Source of the DNA: an uncultured Mycoplasmatota bacterium | Lineage (GTDB): Bacteria > Bacillota_I > Bacilli_A > RF39 > UBA660 | Assembly (NCBI GenBank): GCA_900551455.1 | Contig: URVV01000005.1 | Coordinates: 1-64,000, forward strand | Length of the DNA: 64,000 nt | Reading direction: 5' to 3' | In this document: piece by piece, positions 23,136-32,811 of the stretch | Numbering within the stretch: the first letter of the stretch is position 1 | Layout: each line of letters begins with the position of its first letter | The notes under the pieces: generated by a model | Databases searched by the model: none | Seen by the model: the letters and a program-made list of their open reading frames with translations, nothing else | Told to the model about the DNA's origin: nothing | Program-made: the position numbers and the translations under genes

Positions 23136-23852
23136 TTATTTCTTTCTTAAAATAATTGCTATAAAATTTAAGTATTTCAATGCTCCAGCTTCGATAGCTC
23201 TCCTATCATTTTTAGCATATTCATTATCACATTTTATCCAATCATTCCAACACTCTTCATTACTTTCCATCTCATAAATAGAAACAATTTCACATTTTTT
23301 TGACTTAGAAATAATATTTTTCCAATATTTTATATCATGGATATAATCTAATTGCTCCTTAGTCCAAGATAACAACAGTTCTTTATGAATTTTCCTATGA
23401 CAATCCTTTTTCATTCCAGGTACTACTATATAAACATATCCACCAGTCTTTATAAATGGTAAAAGCTTTTCATCCAAATAATTTTCATCTCTTCCAAAAT
23501 AATTGTAAGAATCCGTACTAACAACTGCATCAAAAAAATCCTTATCATATTTTAAGTCATTTGCATCAGCACATACAGGAATAATTTGTTCACCAGTTAA
23601 ACTCATTTCATTAAAAAACTTTCTATTTACTTCTGGATCACTCCAAAGATCAGTTGCATATACCTTAAATCCATATTCTTTTACTAAAAAAACTGCCGTA
23701 ATACCTTGACCACTTCCAAGATCCATTACTATAGAACCCCGCTTAGTTCTATTATTATTCATAAGTTCTTCTTCTAATTTTAATGGGTTAGGTCCCATAA
23801 TCTTTTGATTAACTAAGTCTATATTATATTTTTTTGCTTTCTCATATTTCAT
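23136..23852 (-). CDS. class I SAM-dependent methyltransferase
   Basis: The 238-residue protein has the SAM-binding motif I VMDLGSGQGIT (about residues 42-52), the acidic ATDLW strand end, and DAVVSTDSYNYFG at motif IV. It resembles small-molecule methyltransferases of the Methyltransf_11/25 groups. The substrate is unknown. TAGGAGGAG precedes the ATG. Neighbours give no pathway. Confidence 0.8.
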   Translation of the reverse strand: MKYEKAKKYNIDLVNQKIMGPNPLKLEEELMNNNRTKRGSIVMDLGSGQGITAVFLVKEYGFKVYATDLWSDPEVNRKFFNEMSLTGEQIIPVCADANDLKYDKDFFDAVVSTDSYNYFGRDENYLDEKLLPFIKTGGYVYIVVPGMKKDCHRKIHKELLLSWTKEQLDYIHDIKYWKNIISKSKKCEIVSIYEMESNEECWNDWIKCDNEYAKNDRRAIEAGALKYLNFIAIILRKK

Positions 23853-23941
23853 CTTATCTCCTCCTATAATTTCACATTATAAATTATAGTTGAGATCCAA
23901 TATACCAATACTAATTTTTTCCAAAAATTTCCTCCCAAAAA

Positions 23942-24148
23942 CTACTTTTTTTCATTTTTCTGACTATTAGTTATGTAATTAACAGTAAGAATAATTCCTA
24001 CTAAATTAATTCCAATAGAAAGTCCAAGCAACAATCCACTTCCAAATTCTGCTAAAGAACTCTTTTCATTTCCAATAAAATATATATAAGATAAATATAA
24101 TATATTTCCTAAAATAATTAATCCTGTTCCAGACTTTAATTTATTCAT
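23942..24148 (-). CDS. small two-helix membrane protein
   Basis: This 68-residue protein has two hydrophobic helices (about 7-24, 33-56) and a charged tail. AGGAGG lies 7 nt before ATG 24148. It is not recognised. It belongs to the run of small minus-strand membrane genes at 22.3-24.2 kb. Confidence 0.6.
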   Translation of the reverse strand: MNKLKSGTGLIILGNILYLSYIYFIGNEKSSLAEFGSGLLLGLSIGINLVGIILTVNYITNSQKNEKK

Positions 24149-24301
24149 CTTATATCCTCCTTCTAATATAAAAATCACTCAATGTATAGTATTCCCCTTT
24201 AAATAATTTTTAAAATATTGAGTACCTTTTTAAATTTTGTATTCCTAAATTATCATCTACTTTTGATAATTTTTGCACAATTATAGTACAATTTAATATA
24301 A

Positions 24302-24323
24302 AAACTCGAAAAAAATCGAGTTA
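24302..24323 (-). terminator. tRNA-Thr terminator
   Basis: AACTCGA and TCGAGTT pair around an A-rich (minus strand T-rich) loop, with a T run after it on the minus strand. Confidence 0.75.
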
Positions 24324-24333
24324 TCAATCAATC

Positions 24334-24407
24334 TGGTGCCGCTTGGCAGAATTGAACTGCCCTCTGAAGCTTACCATGCTTCTGTTCTACCACTAAACTA
24401 AAGCGGC
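24334..24407 (-). tRNA. tRNA-Thr (GGU anticodon)
   Basis: The minus strand folds as a cloverleaf: acceptor GCCGCTT with AAGCGGC, D arm GTTT/GAAC, anticodon stem GAAGC/GCTTC with loop ATGGTAA (anticodon GGT), T arm GGCAG/CTGCC, and an encoded ACCA end. Length is 74 nt. Confidence 0.9.
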
Positions 24408-24513
24408 TAAATTTCCCCCAAACAAAATTATATAATATAAATTAAAAAAAATAAACCATTTAATATAAAAAAATTAAAAATATGTTAAAATAACTATATG
24501 GAGATGATTATAA

Positions 24514-25380
24514 ATGAAAAGTAAAGTCTATTTTACTCAAAAACTATCAAGCAGTTCCTTAGTAGATATATATCAAAAAGCTAATGTTAACTTAACCGGA
24601 AAAGTAGCCGTAAAAGTTCATTCTGGAGAAGCTGGAAATCAAAACTTTCTTCGCCCAGAATACTTTAAAGATTTAATTAACTATGTATCAGGAACCGTTG
24701 TTGAATGCAATACAGCCTATGATGGAAAAAGAAATACAACTGAAAAACACCAACAATTATTAAAAGATCATAAATGGACTGAATATTTTAATGTTGACCT
24801 ATTAGATGCCACCGAACCAGATTTAGAAGTATCTATTCCTAACGGGAAAGTAATCAAGAAAAACTTTTTAGGAAAAAATATTAAAAACTACGACTCAATG
24901 CTAGTCTTATCACATTTTAAAGGTCACCCAATGGGCGGATACGGTGGTGCATTAAAACAACTATCTATCGGATGTGCTTCTTCCTATGGAAAAGCTTATA
25001 TTCATGGGGCAGGGGATCCAGCAAAACTTTGGACCGCCAATCACGATTCATTTCTAGAATCAATGGCTGATGCCGCCTCATCCGTAACCAAGTTATTTAA
25101 TAATAATATCGTCTACATTAATGTTATGTCCAATATGTCCGTCGACTGTGATTGTTGTGCCAAAGCTGAAGAACCATGTATGAAAGACATCGGCATACTT
25201 CTATCAACTGATCCCGTTGCTATAGACAAAGCTTGCCTAGATTTAGTATACAATTCCACAGATCCAGGAAAAGAACATTTAATTGAAAGAATCGAATCAA
25301 GAAATGGTACTCATACCATCGAATGTGCTAAAGAACTAGGAATTGGTTCTACAGAATATGAATTAATAAACATTGATTAA
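24514..25380 (+). CDS. DUF362 domain protein
   Basis: The 288-residue protein fits DUF362: VHSGEAGNQNFLRPE near the N-terminus, SHFKGHPMGGYGGALKQLSIG in the middle, and a Cys cluster CDCCAKAEEPC followed by STDPVAIDKACLDLV. Relatives often carry an added ferredoxin domain, which is missing here. The role may be redox- or metal-linked but is not known. GGAGATGAT lies before the ATG and TGTTAAAAT (24483-24491) can serve as an extended -10. Confidence 0.85.
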   Translation: MKSKVYFTQKLSSSSLVDIYQKANVNLTGKVAVKVHSGEAGNQNFLRPEYFKDLINYVSGTVVECNTAYDGKRNTTEKHQQLLKDHKWTEYFNVDLLDATEPDLEVSIPNGKVIKKNFLGKNIKNYDSMLVLSHFKGHPMGGYGGALKQLSIGCASSYGKAYIHGAGDPAKLWTANHDSFLESMADAASSVTKLFNNNIVYINVMSNMSVDCDCCAKAEEPCMKDIGILLSTDPVAIDKACLDLVYNSTDPGKEHLIERIESRNGTHTIECAKELGIGSTEYELINID

Positions 25381-25448
25381 TAATAAACAATTACCATAAC
25401 CATAAAATCACTCCCTTCATAAAATATCATAAGGAAGGAAGTGATACT

Positions 25449-26276
25449 ATCAATTGTAGAGTATTACAAAGCGGAAAATGCGAAATAACACAGTGGTATG
25501 GTAATAACGGCCACAGAGGCATCGATATTGTCGGAGCAAACTATACCTTAGATAAAGTCGTAGCTCACAGTTCTGGAATTATCTCATATATCCAAGATGG
25601 CTACGACAATATGCGTGGAAGTTCCGGTAACGCCTCATATGGTAACTATATAAAAATAGAACACGATAACAACATAACAACCTTATATGCCCATCTAGAG
25701 AAAGGAATAAAGTTAAAAAAAGGACAAAAAGTAGAAAAAGGACAATTTTTAGGAAATATGTCGGATAGTGGAAACGCTTATGGCAAACATTTACATTTTG
25801 AAATATATAACGGCCCCACAAGACTAGATCCAATAAAATATTTAGATGCAGATCTAACTTCAAATACAAAACCAACTAGTAAATCTCTAACTATTGGCAC
25901 CACTGTAACAATTAATGGCGTATATAAATCAAGTACCAGTAAAGACCGTTTAACCCCATTAATAAAAAGTGGCATAATTACCCGTATTATTGAAAACGCT
26001 CCTAATCCATATCTCCTAAATAACGGCGATATCGGTTGGATAAACGAATCATGTATTGTTAAAACAACATCCGAAGAAAAAAATCAATACCTATCAAATC
26101 CTAACTATACCGGTTTCTCAATCGTTGATGCCCTAAAAGGAATTAATATAGATTCCTCATACAATTATCGTTCTACCTTAGCAAAACTCAATAACATCGA
26201 AAACTATACTGGTACCGGTATTCAAAATACTCAAATGTTAAACCTTTTAAAACAAGGAAAATTAAAATATAAATAA
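25449..26276 (+). CDS. M23 peptidase with SH3-like and amidase-type C-terminal domains, start codon unclear
   Basis: The frame from 25449 gives about 275 residues: an M23 domain with all metal residues (GHRGID near residue 25, LYAHLEKG, HLHFEIY), an SH3-like part (about 140-205), and a C-terminal repeat-like domain (YTGFSIVDALKGINIDSSYNYR and NTQMLNLLKQGKL) of the kind found on phage-type amidases. No signal peptide is visible. The frame has no ATG, GTG or TTG between the DUF362 stop and ATG 25611, yet the HxxxD motif lies before 25611. AAGGAAGGAAGTGAT at 25431-25445 is a good ribosome site, so ATC 25449 is the likely start, or the start codon is mutated. GTG 25441 leads into a 15-codon dead end. 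Confidence 0.7.
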   Translation: MNCRVLQSGKCEITQWYGNNGHRGIDIVGANYTLDKVVAHSSGIISYIQDGYDNMRGSSGNASYGNYIKIEHDNNITTLYAHLEKGIKLKKGQKVEKGQFLGNMSDSGNAYGKHLHFEIYNGPTRLDPIKYLDADLTSNTKPTSKSLTIGTTVTINGVYKSSTSKDRLTPLIKSGIITRIIENAPNPYLLNNGDIGWINESCIVKTTSEEKNQYLSNPNYTGFSIVDALKGINIDSSYNYRSTLAKLNNIENYTGTGIQNTQMLNLLKQGKLKYK

Positions 26277-26282
26277 AGTAAA

Positions 26283-26316
26283 AAAGCATCTATGTATATC
26301 TATCATAGATGATTTT
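26283..26316 (+). terminator. terminator of the M23 gene
   Basis: CATCTATG (26287-26294) and CATAGATG (26304-26311) pair, with A run before and T5 after. The ribosome site of the next gene starts at once downstream. Confidence 0.6.
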
Positions 26317-26329
26317 TAAAGGAGATTAT

Positions 26330-28819
26330 ATGAAATATCAAGGATTAACCGACAAAGAAGTCATTGAATTAAGAAAAAAATATGGAAAAAATGAATTAAA
26401 TAAAAATAAAAAAGAAAACTTTTTAAAAAAGCTGATCTTAATTATTTGTGAACCAATGTTCCTTATGCTATTAATATCAGCTACCATCTACTTCCTTTTA
26501 GGATCACCTCGTGATGGTATAATAATGTTAATCTTTGTAGTAGGCATTATTTCCATAGATATAATTCAAGAATGGAAAACCGACAAAACCATTAAAGCAT
26601 TAAAAAAATTATCATCTCCTCAAATAACCGTTCTAAGGAATAATCAAAAAGTAGTAATTGACAGTAGTCTCTTAGTACCCGGAGATATTATCTACATTCA
26701 CGAAGGAGTAAAAATTCCTGCTGATGGTTATGTTATTAAAAGTAACAATTTAAAAGTAGATGAATCAACCTTAACTGGCGAATCAATAAATGTATATAAA
26801 ACAACAGATCCAGACCTATCATCAAACCATTGGCTTAAAAACTATTGTTACCAAGGAACACTAGTAACTGGAGGTACTGGCATTATTAAAGTAGATAAAA
26901 CAGGTTCTAATACCGAATACGGAAAAATTGGCACCAGTATCAATCGTATAAAGGAAGACATAAGCCCCCTTCAAAAACAAGTTAATAATTTAGTTAAAAC
27001 CTGTTCAATAATAGCTATAATTCTATTTCTATTAGTAACTATCTTAAATTTTATCAATCTATCCTCACTACCATTAAAACAAAGAATAATTGAAAGTATC
27101 CTCTCAGGCATCACCCTAGCAATGGCTATGATCCCCGAAGAATTTCCTGTTGTCCTAACCGTCTTCTTATCAATGGGTGCTTGGCGTTTAGCCAAAAAAC
27201 ATTCCCTCATCAAAAAACTAGAATCAATTGAAACCCTTGGTGCAATATCTGTCCTATGCGTAGATAAAACAGGTACCATTACCAAAAATCAAATGGAAAT
27301 AACAAAAATTTATTACGAAAACTGTCAAGAAAAAGACTTAATAAAAGCAATGTGTCTATGTTCTGAAGAAGATACCTATGATCCAATGGAGCAAGCTATT
27401 TTTAACTATGCAAAAAAAATAGGACTTACCAAAGAAGAAATATACATAGGTACCAAAATAAAAAATTATCCTTTTCTGAATGAAAATAAAATGATGGCTT
27501 CAATTTGGGAAGAACAAGAAAAAATAAATCTTTATGTCAAAGGATCACCAGAAAATATCCTTAAACAATGTCATCTCTCAAAAGAAAAACTAACTAATAT
27601 AAATAATAACATTCAAAAAATGCAAGAAGAAGGCTTGAGAGTAATTGCTGTCGCTACAAAAAAACATCTAAAAAATGAAAATATTAACAAAGAACTAACT
27701 AGCCAAGAATTAACTATCTTAGCCCTAGTAGGATTTCTTGATCCCCCTAAAGATAATTTAAAAGAATATATTGAAATATGTAACAAAGCTGGAATAAAAG
27801 TAGTAGTAATCACCGGGGATAATGGCCTAACCGCATCCAAAATAGCTTCTACCATCGGTATACCTAATCCTAATAATATTCTTCCAGGAAATATTCTAGA
27901 TACCCTAAACGATGAACAATTAAAAGAACAATCAAAAGATATAACTATTTATTCAAGAGTAATACCAGAACATAAAATGCGTATAGTCAAATCATATCAA
28001 GATAAAAATTTAATCGTTGCTATGACAGGCGACGGAGTAAATGATGCTAGTTCTTTAAAACAAGCTAATATCGGTATTGCTATGGGAAATCGAGGGAGTG
28101 AAGTATCAAAAGAATCAGCCGACTTAATTTTATTAGACGACAACTTTAAAACTATTATTGATACTATTAAAGACGGACGAAGAATATATGATAATTTAAA
28201 AAAATCAATAAGTTATATATTAACTATTCATATTCCTATAGCTATGTCATCATTAGTAGCCTCTATATTAGGAGTATCCCCTACTAATCTAATGCTCTTA
28301 CCATTACATATTGTTATCTTAGAATTAATAATAGATCCAACTTGTTCTATTATTCTAGAAAGAATTCCTCCAGAAGATAACATAATGAATAGACCTCCAA
28401 GAAACATAAACGAAAATATTCTTGATAAAGATACTCTAGTTATAAGCCTCCTAAAAGGAATAACTATCTTTCTAGCAGCTTTTATAACTTACTTCTATTA
28501 TCTACCAAGTAACGTTTCCTTAGCAAGAACAATGGGATTTATCATTATAGTTATATCTAATATCTTTTTAGTAATTATTACCGCAAGTAATCAAAAATAT
28601 GTCTATCAAACCATTCCATTTCTTCTAAAAGATAAAGTAATAACTAGCATTCATATTACAATAATAGCTATCATTCTAATTCTCTTATATACAAAAATAA
28701 ATACATTTCTAAATCTAACACCCTTATCCTTATCAAACATCATAATATCTATTATAATTTCCTTCATCGCTACCTTTTGGTACAAAATAGTAAAATATAT
28801 AAAGAATAATTATTACTAG
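26330..28819 (+). CDS. P2-type cation-transporting ATPase (calcium-pump like)
   Basis: The 829-residue pump has the N-terminal cation ATPase domain, actuator motif TGES, membrane motif PEEFPVVLTVF, phosphorylation site DKTGTITKNQ, nucleotide-binding KGSPENIL, hinge TGDGVNDASSLK and about ten helices. This layout fits bacterial relatives of Ca2+ pumps; the exact ion cannot be fixed from sequence alone. ATG 26330 follows AAAGGAGAT; an ATG at 26309 lies within the preceding hairpin and is rejected. Confidence 0.88.
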   Translation: MKYQGLTDKEVIELRKKYGKNELNKNKKENFLKKLILIICEPMFLMLLISATIYFLLGSPRDGIIMLIFVVGIISIDIIQEWKTDKTIKALKKLSSPQITVLRNNQKVVIDSSLLVPGDIIYIHEGVKIPADGYVIKSNNLKVDESTLTGESINVYKTTDPDLSSNHWLKNYCYQGTLVTGGTGIIKVDKTGSNTEYGKIGTSINRIKEDISPLQKQVNNLVKTCSIIAIILFLLVTILNFINLSSLPLKQRIIESILSGITLAMAMIPEEFPVVLTVFLSMGAWRLAKKHSLIKKLESIETLGAISVLCVDKTGTITKNQMEITKIYYENCQEKDLIKAMCLCSEEDTYDPMEQAIFNYAKKIGLTKEEIYIGTKIKNYPFLNENKMMASIWEEQEKINLYVKGSPENILKQCHLSKEKLTNINNNIQKMQEEGLRVIAVATKKHLKNENINKELTSQELTILALVGFLDPPKDNLKEYIEICNKAGIKVVVITGDNGLTASKIASTIGIPNPNNILPGNILDTLNDEQLKEQSKDITIYSRVIPEHKMRIVKSYQDKNLIVAMTGDGVNDASSLKQANIGIAMGNRGSEVSKESADLILLDDNFKTIIDTIKDGRRIYDNLKKSISYILTIHIPIAMSSLVASILGVSPTNLMLLPLHIVILELIIDPTCSIILERIPPEDNIMNRPPRNINENILDKDTLVISLLKGITIFLAAFITYFYYLPSNVSLARTMGFIIIVISNIFLVIITASNQKYVYQTIPFLLKDKVITSIHITIIAIILILLYTKINTFLNLTPLSLSNIIISIIISFIATFWYKIVKYIKNNYY

Positions 28820-28879
28820 ATAAGTATAATTTACATTAAAGATAATTATTCATATTCTATTACTGAAGGAGGAATTCAC

Positions 28880-29752
28880 TTGAATAATTATCAAAAAGCC
28901 TTACAAAAAATACAAACAGATCAAAAATGCCGACCTCTATGTTGCTCTGGTCCTACAGGGCCTAGGGGACCAATTGGCCCCACAGGACCAACTGGTCCGA
29001 CTGGCCCAACCGGGCCTAGAGGAGAGGCTGGTGCTAATGTTTCTGTCCTAGGAACATATGATAGCTATGATGACTTAATAGCAGAACATCCTGAAGGAAA
29101 TGTTAATGATTCATATCTAGTAAATGGCGAACTATACGTATGGTCAGAAAATGAAAATAAATGGGAAAACATTGGAAGAATTCAAGGACCAACTGGACCA
29201 CAAGGAGATATTGGACCACAAGGATTTCCCGGAGAAACTGGACCAGCCGGACCAACATTAATAAGAAGTGCCTATTTAGTAACTTTCAATAACGGTACTA
29301 CCTCTGATGGCGTTGCCGTAGAAAGTCAAGGAAGAGTACCTATAGATCGTCTGGAACTAGATCCAACTAATTTATTAACTCTAAATACCGATGAAGAAAC
29401 AATAACCTTTAATAAAACAGGTTATTACAAAATAAATTTTACTGTCTCAGCCTATCCTGAAGTAAAAGGTGTTGATTTTGATCCAACTACCGATATTGTT
29501 TCCGTAGGAATAAGACAAATAAATACCGATAATGTATATGTTGGAGTAGGAGAGTGGGTATTTAATGGTGAAGCCGTTGAACTAGTAGCTAACGGTATCC
29601 TTGCCGTTCAAGATACAAGTATACCATATGAATTAGTTAACTTAGGAAATAGCAAAATATTTTTACATACACCTGATATAAGAAATCTATCAACAGTCTC
29701 ATATTTTAGTAACCCATTAGTAACCATTTTAATAGAATATTTAGGAAAATAA
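28880..29752 (+). CDS. collagen-like surface protein with a BclA-type C-terminal domain
   Basis: Two Gly-X-Y tracts occur: about ten triplets near residues 24-53 (GPTGPRGPIGPT and on) and about eight near 105-128. Between them lies a segment YDSYDDLIAEHPEGNVNDSYLVNGELYVW seen in short in many Firmicute collagen-like proteins (positions about 59-90). The C-terminal 160 residues look like a jelly-roll similar to BclA or C1q tips. CRPLCCSG precedes the first tract. The start is TTG 28880 with AAGGAGG upstream. There is no signal peptide. In spore formers such proteins often decorate the spore surface, which is likely but unproven here. Confidence 0.8.
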   Translation: MNNYQKALQKIQTDQKCRPLCCSGPTGPRGPIGPTGPTGPTGPTGPRGEAGANVSVLGTYDSYDDLIAEHPEGNVNDSYLVNGELYVWSENENKWENIGRIQGPTGPQGDIGPQGFPGETGPAGPTLIRSAYLVTFNNGTTSDGVAVESQGRVPIDRLELDPTNLLTLNTDEETITFNKTGYYKINFTVSAYPEVKGVDFDPTTDIVSVGIRQINTDNVYVGVGEWVFNGEAVELVANGILAVQDTSIPYELVNLGNSKIFLHTPDIRNLSTVSYFSNPLVTILIEYLGK

Positions 29753-29762
29753 GTATTATAAT

Positions 29763-29788
29763 AAAGTCACTCACAAAGTGACTTTTAA
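29763..29788 (+). terminator. terminator after the collagen-like gene
   Basis: AAAGTCACT (29763-29771) and AGTGACTTT pair around CACAA, with a T tail. Confidence 0.8.
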
Positions 29789-29815
29789 AATTATTAAAAA
29801 ATATCTATACTTTTT

Positions 29816-29833
29816 TTGTATCATATGATACAA
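29816..29833. promoter_or_regulatory. operator of the TetR-ABC operon
   Basis: TTGTATCATATGATACAA is a perfect 18-bp palindrome 27 bp before the TetR start. A partial second copy (ATCATTAGATACAA, 29834-29847) follows. It is the obvious site for autoregulation. Confidence 0.7.
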
Positions 29834-29860
29834 TATCATTAGATACAAAGGAGGTGTAAT

Positions 29861-30457
29861 ATGCCAACAACTACAAAAATAACCAAAGAACTAATTTTAG
29901 ACACCGCATTAGAAATAGCCAGGGAGAAAGGAAAAGAAGGAATTAGTAATCGCGAATTAGCTAAAAGAATGAATTGCTCTATAAGGCCCATATATTATCA
30001 ATTTAAAAATGTAGAACAGTTAAATAATGAACTAAAAATAATAATAGAACAGTATTTCTATAAGTATCTATTAATAAATAGTATCCCTAATATTCCTCCC
30101 TATAAACAAATAGGTATAAACTATATAAAGTTTGCTAGAGAAGAAAAACAACTATTTAAAATTCTATTTATGAGTAAAAACGAAGAAGCTGCTAAGGGAT
30201 TTATAAACAGTGCCAAAGATGAATATGGCAAAATGCTTAAACTAATAAAATTAAGTACTAACTTAAGTAACGAAGAAATAGAATCATTTCATACAAAAAT
30301 GTGGATATTTACCCACGGTATTGCTACGCTTATAGCTACAGATACTATAAATTTTACTGATGAACAAATATCTAAACTTCTATCATTCCAATTCCAAGCC
30401 CAAATGCTTTTAGAGGAAAATCCCAATAATAAATGGGTATTAAATAAAGAAAAATAA
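29861..30457 (+). CDS. TetR-family transcriptional regulator
   Basis: The 198-residue regulator has an N-terminal helix-turn-helix (about 10-55; ILDTALEIAREKG, ISNRELAKRMNCSIRPIYYQF) and an all-helical ligand domain. AAGGAGGTG precedes the ATG. It heads an operon with two ABC export systems (30470-36060) and probably represses it through the palindrome at 29816-29833. The ligand is unknown but may be a compound that the exporters move. Confidence 0.88.
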   Translation: MPTTTKITKELILDTALEIAREKGKEGISNRELAKRMNCSIRPIYYQFKNVEQLNNELKIIIEQYFYKYLLINSIPNIPPYKQIGINYIKFAREEKQLFKILFMSKNEEAAKGFINSAKDEYGKMLKLIKLSTNLSNEEIESFHTKMWIFTHGIATLIATDTINFTDEQISKLLSFQFQAQMLLEENPNNKWVLNKEK

Positions 30458-30469
30458 AAGGAGAATACT

Positions 30470-31180
30470 ATGATTGAAATTAAAAATGTAAGTAAAAGTT
30501 ATAACGGAAAAGATCTTGCTTTAGATAACGTTAATTTTGAAGTTAAAGACGGCGAAATTTTCGCCTTCATCGGACATAATGGAGCCGGAAAAACTACAAT
30601 GATAAAATCCATTACAGGGATTCTTTCTTTCGATTCAGGAGACATTCTTATAAACAATAAGTCTATTAAAGAAGAACCCCTTACCTGTAAACTAGATATG
30701 GCTTATGTACCAGATAATCCAGATTTATACGAAAATATGAAAGCCATAGATTTTATAAATTTTATTTGTGATATGTATAATGTACCAATTTTAACAAGAA
30801 AAGAAAATATTACTAAATATGCCCAAATGTTTGAAATTGAAGATAAACTAACTAATGACATTTCTTCATTTTCACACGGAATGAAACAAAAAGTATCTCT
30901 AATTGCCGCTTTATCTCACAATCCTAAAGTATTAATAATGGATGAACCATTCGTAGGTTTAGACCCCAAAGCTGTCTTTGATATTAAAGAAATTATGCGT
31001 CAAATGACAAAGGAAGGAAAAACAATTTTCTTCTCAACTCATATCTTAGATGTTGCAGAAAAATTATGTGATAGGGTAGCCATCATTAAAAAAGGAAAAA
31101 TTGTTAAAATTGGAAAGATGAAAGATATTAAAGGAGACGAATCCCTAGAACAAGTCTTCCTTGAGTTAGGAGAAAAATAA
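30470..31180 (+). CDS. ABC transporter ATPase, system 1
   Basis: The 236-residue nucleotide-binding protein has Walker A GHNGAGKTT, signature FSHGMKQK, Walker B VLIMDEPF and switch His in FSTHILD. It overlaps the next permease gene by one base (TAATG), so the pair makes one exporter. It lies 12 bp after the TetR gene. Confidence 0.9.
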   Translation: MIEIKNVSKSYNGKDLALDNVNFEVKDGEIFAFIGHNGAGKTTMIKSITGILSFDSGDILINNKSIKEEPLTCKLDMAYVPDNPDLYENMKAIDFINFICDMYNVPILTRKENITKYAQMFEIEDKLTNDISSFSHGMKQKVSLIAALSHNPKVLIMDEPFVGLDPKAVFDIKEIMRQMTKEGKTIFFSTHILDVAEKLCDRVAIIKKGKIVKIGKMKDIKGDESLEQVFLELGEK

Positions 31181-32784
31181 TGAAAACTATCTCTTTATTA
31201 AAAGCTGCTCTAAGTCAAGATATGAATATCTTTAAATATACTACTAAAAGAAACTCTTCAACTATAACTAAAATAATGTTTCCCATTATCTTCTTTGGGA
31301 TTGTGTGTTTCTCTATTGGAACATATGCAAATTTTCTAGCTAAAGAACTATCTTCGTACCACCAAACTAACTTTTTACTAGTATTATTTATTGCAATAGT
31401 AACCGTTCTAACAATTATTGAAGGTATATACAAATCCCAAGGAATTCTCTTTGATGCTAAAGACAATGATTTATTATTTTCTCTTCCCATCAAAAAATCT
31501 CAAATCTTATTCGTAAGGATTTTTAAACTACTATTATTTCAATACATATATAACCTAATGTTTCTCTTACCAGCAACTATAGTATATATCCACTACGAAA
31601 ACCCTGCCCCTATATTTTATCCCATAACAATCCTAATGACTATTCTAATCCCAATAATTCCAACAATCTTCTCATCTATAATTGGTTATATCATTAAATT
31701 ATTATCATCCAAATCAAATTCTCAAAAAATAGTACAAACCATCCTTTCAAGTATTGTCTTCCTAGGAATCTTTTATTTAAGTTTAAATCTTCAAAATTAT
31801 TTTCAAGTTATTGTTTCCAAAGCCTCAGATATTACTAAACTTTTAACAACCATTCTTTATCCTCTAAAGTTATATTTAAATTTAATAACCAAATTTAATA
31901 TTTTAGATTTAATAATTCTTATTACCTTAAATATAGTACCCTTTATTATCTTCATATATCTAGGAAGTATCTCTTATTTTAAGATAATATATACCATAGC
32001 TAACCATCAAAAACATCAAATAAAAAATAATAATAAAGAAATAATAAAACAAAGATCACCTCTTATATCTTTAACAATAAAAGAAATAAAAAGATATTTA
32101 TCATCTCCAGTATATATGTTTAATACCTCATTAGGACTCTTAATAGTAGTAATTATAACTATTCTAACCTGTGTAAAAGGAGTAAGTGTAATAAACAAAA
32201 TTTTATCACTTTATAATCTAAATACTACCTTATCCCTTCCAGTATTATTTCATTTTCTAGTATTCTTTTCTACTACTACAACCTCTATAACATCATCTAG
32301 TATCTCCCTAGAAGGGAAAACAATTAATATCACTAAAAGCCTTCCAATAGATATAAAAACTATTTTAAAATCAAAAATACTTAGTTGTTACACCATTGAA
32401 TTACCATTCATTATTATCTCAGAATTAATCTTCTTTATAAAGTTTACTCCTAAAGTAACTAATATTCTATTAACTATATCTATTGGTATAATTACTATTC
32501 TCTTAACAGCTTGTATTGGTCTATTAGCTAATTTAAAATATCCTAAAATGAATGCCAGTAGTGATACTGAAGTAGTAAAACAAAGTATGAGTTCAATCAT
32601 CTCAGTATTTCTAAGTATAGCTATCTTCTTTCTAAGTATTATCTTAATCATATACCTAACCAAATATCTAGATATTAATCTCATCTTACTACTACATCTT
32701 CTTATCTTAACAATTATTGCCATCTTCTTATACTACCTACTAATGAAAATTGGCCCAAAAGAATACCAAAAAATTAACGTCTAA
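31180..32784 (+). CDS. ABC exporter membrane subunit, system 1
   Basis: The 534-residue protein has about twelve to fourteen hydrophobic segments and short polar loops, consistent with the large ABC-2-like permeases that pair with a single ATPase. The N-terminal region DAKDNDLLFSLPIKKSQIL is a typical cytoplasmic segment of this group. Substrate unknown. Confidence 0.8.
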   Translation: MKTISLLKAALSQDMNIFKYTTKRNSSTITKIMFPIIFFGIVCFSIGTYANFLAKELSSYHQTNFLLVLFIAIVTVLTIIEGIYKSQGILFDAKDNDLLFSLPIKKSQILFVRIFKLLLFQYIYNLMFLLPATIVYIHYENPAPIFYPITILMTILIPIIPTIFSSIIGYIIKLLSSKSNSQKIVQTILSSIVFLGIFYLSLNLQNYFQVIVSKASDITKLLTTILYPLKLYLNLITKFNILDLIILITLNIVPFIIFIYLGSISYFKIIYTIANHQKHQIKNNNKEIIKQRSPLISLTIKEIKRYLSSPVYMFNTSLGLLIVVIITILTCVKGVSVINKILSLYNLNTTLSLPVLFHFLVFFSTTTTSITSSSISLEGKTINITKSLPIDIKTILKSKILSCYTIELPFIIISELIFFIKFTPKVTNILLTISIGIITILLTACIGLLANLKYPKMNASSDTEVVKQSMSSIISVFLSIAIFFLSIILIIYLTKYLDINLILLLHLLILTIIAIFLYYLLMKIGPKEYQKINV

Positions 32785-32811
32785 TAACTATAAAAAAGGA
32801 GAAAATATAAT

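Noticed and set aside
24179..24301. A further small gene between the two-helix protein and tRNA-Thr
   Set aside because: No frame with a ribosome site is present; the stretch is AT-rich spacer before the tRNA terminator.
28940..29040. GC-rich repeats in the collagen-like gene as a separate DNA repeat element
   Set aside because: They follow the reading frame as Gly-X-Y codons and are explained by the protein.
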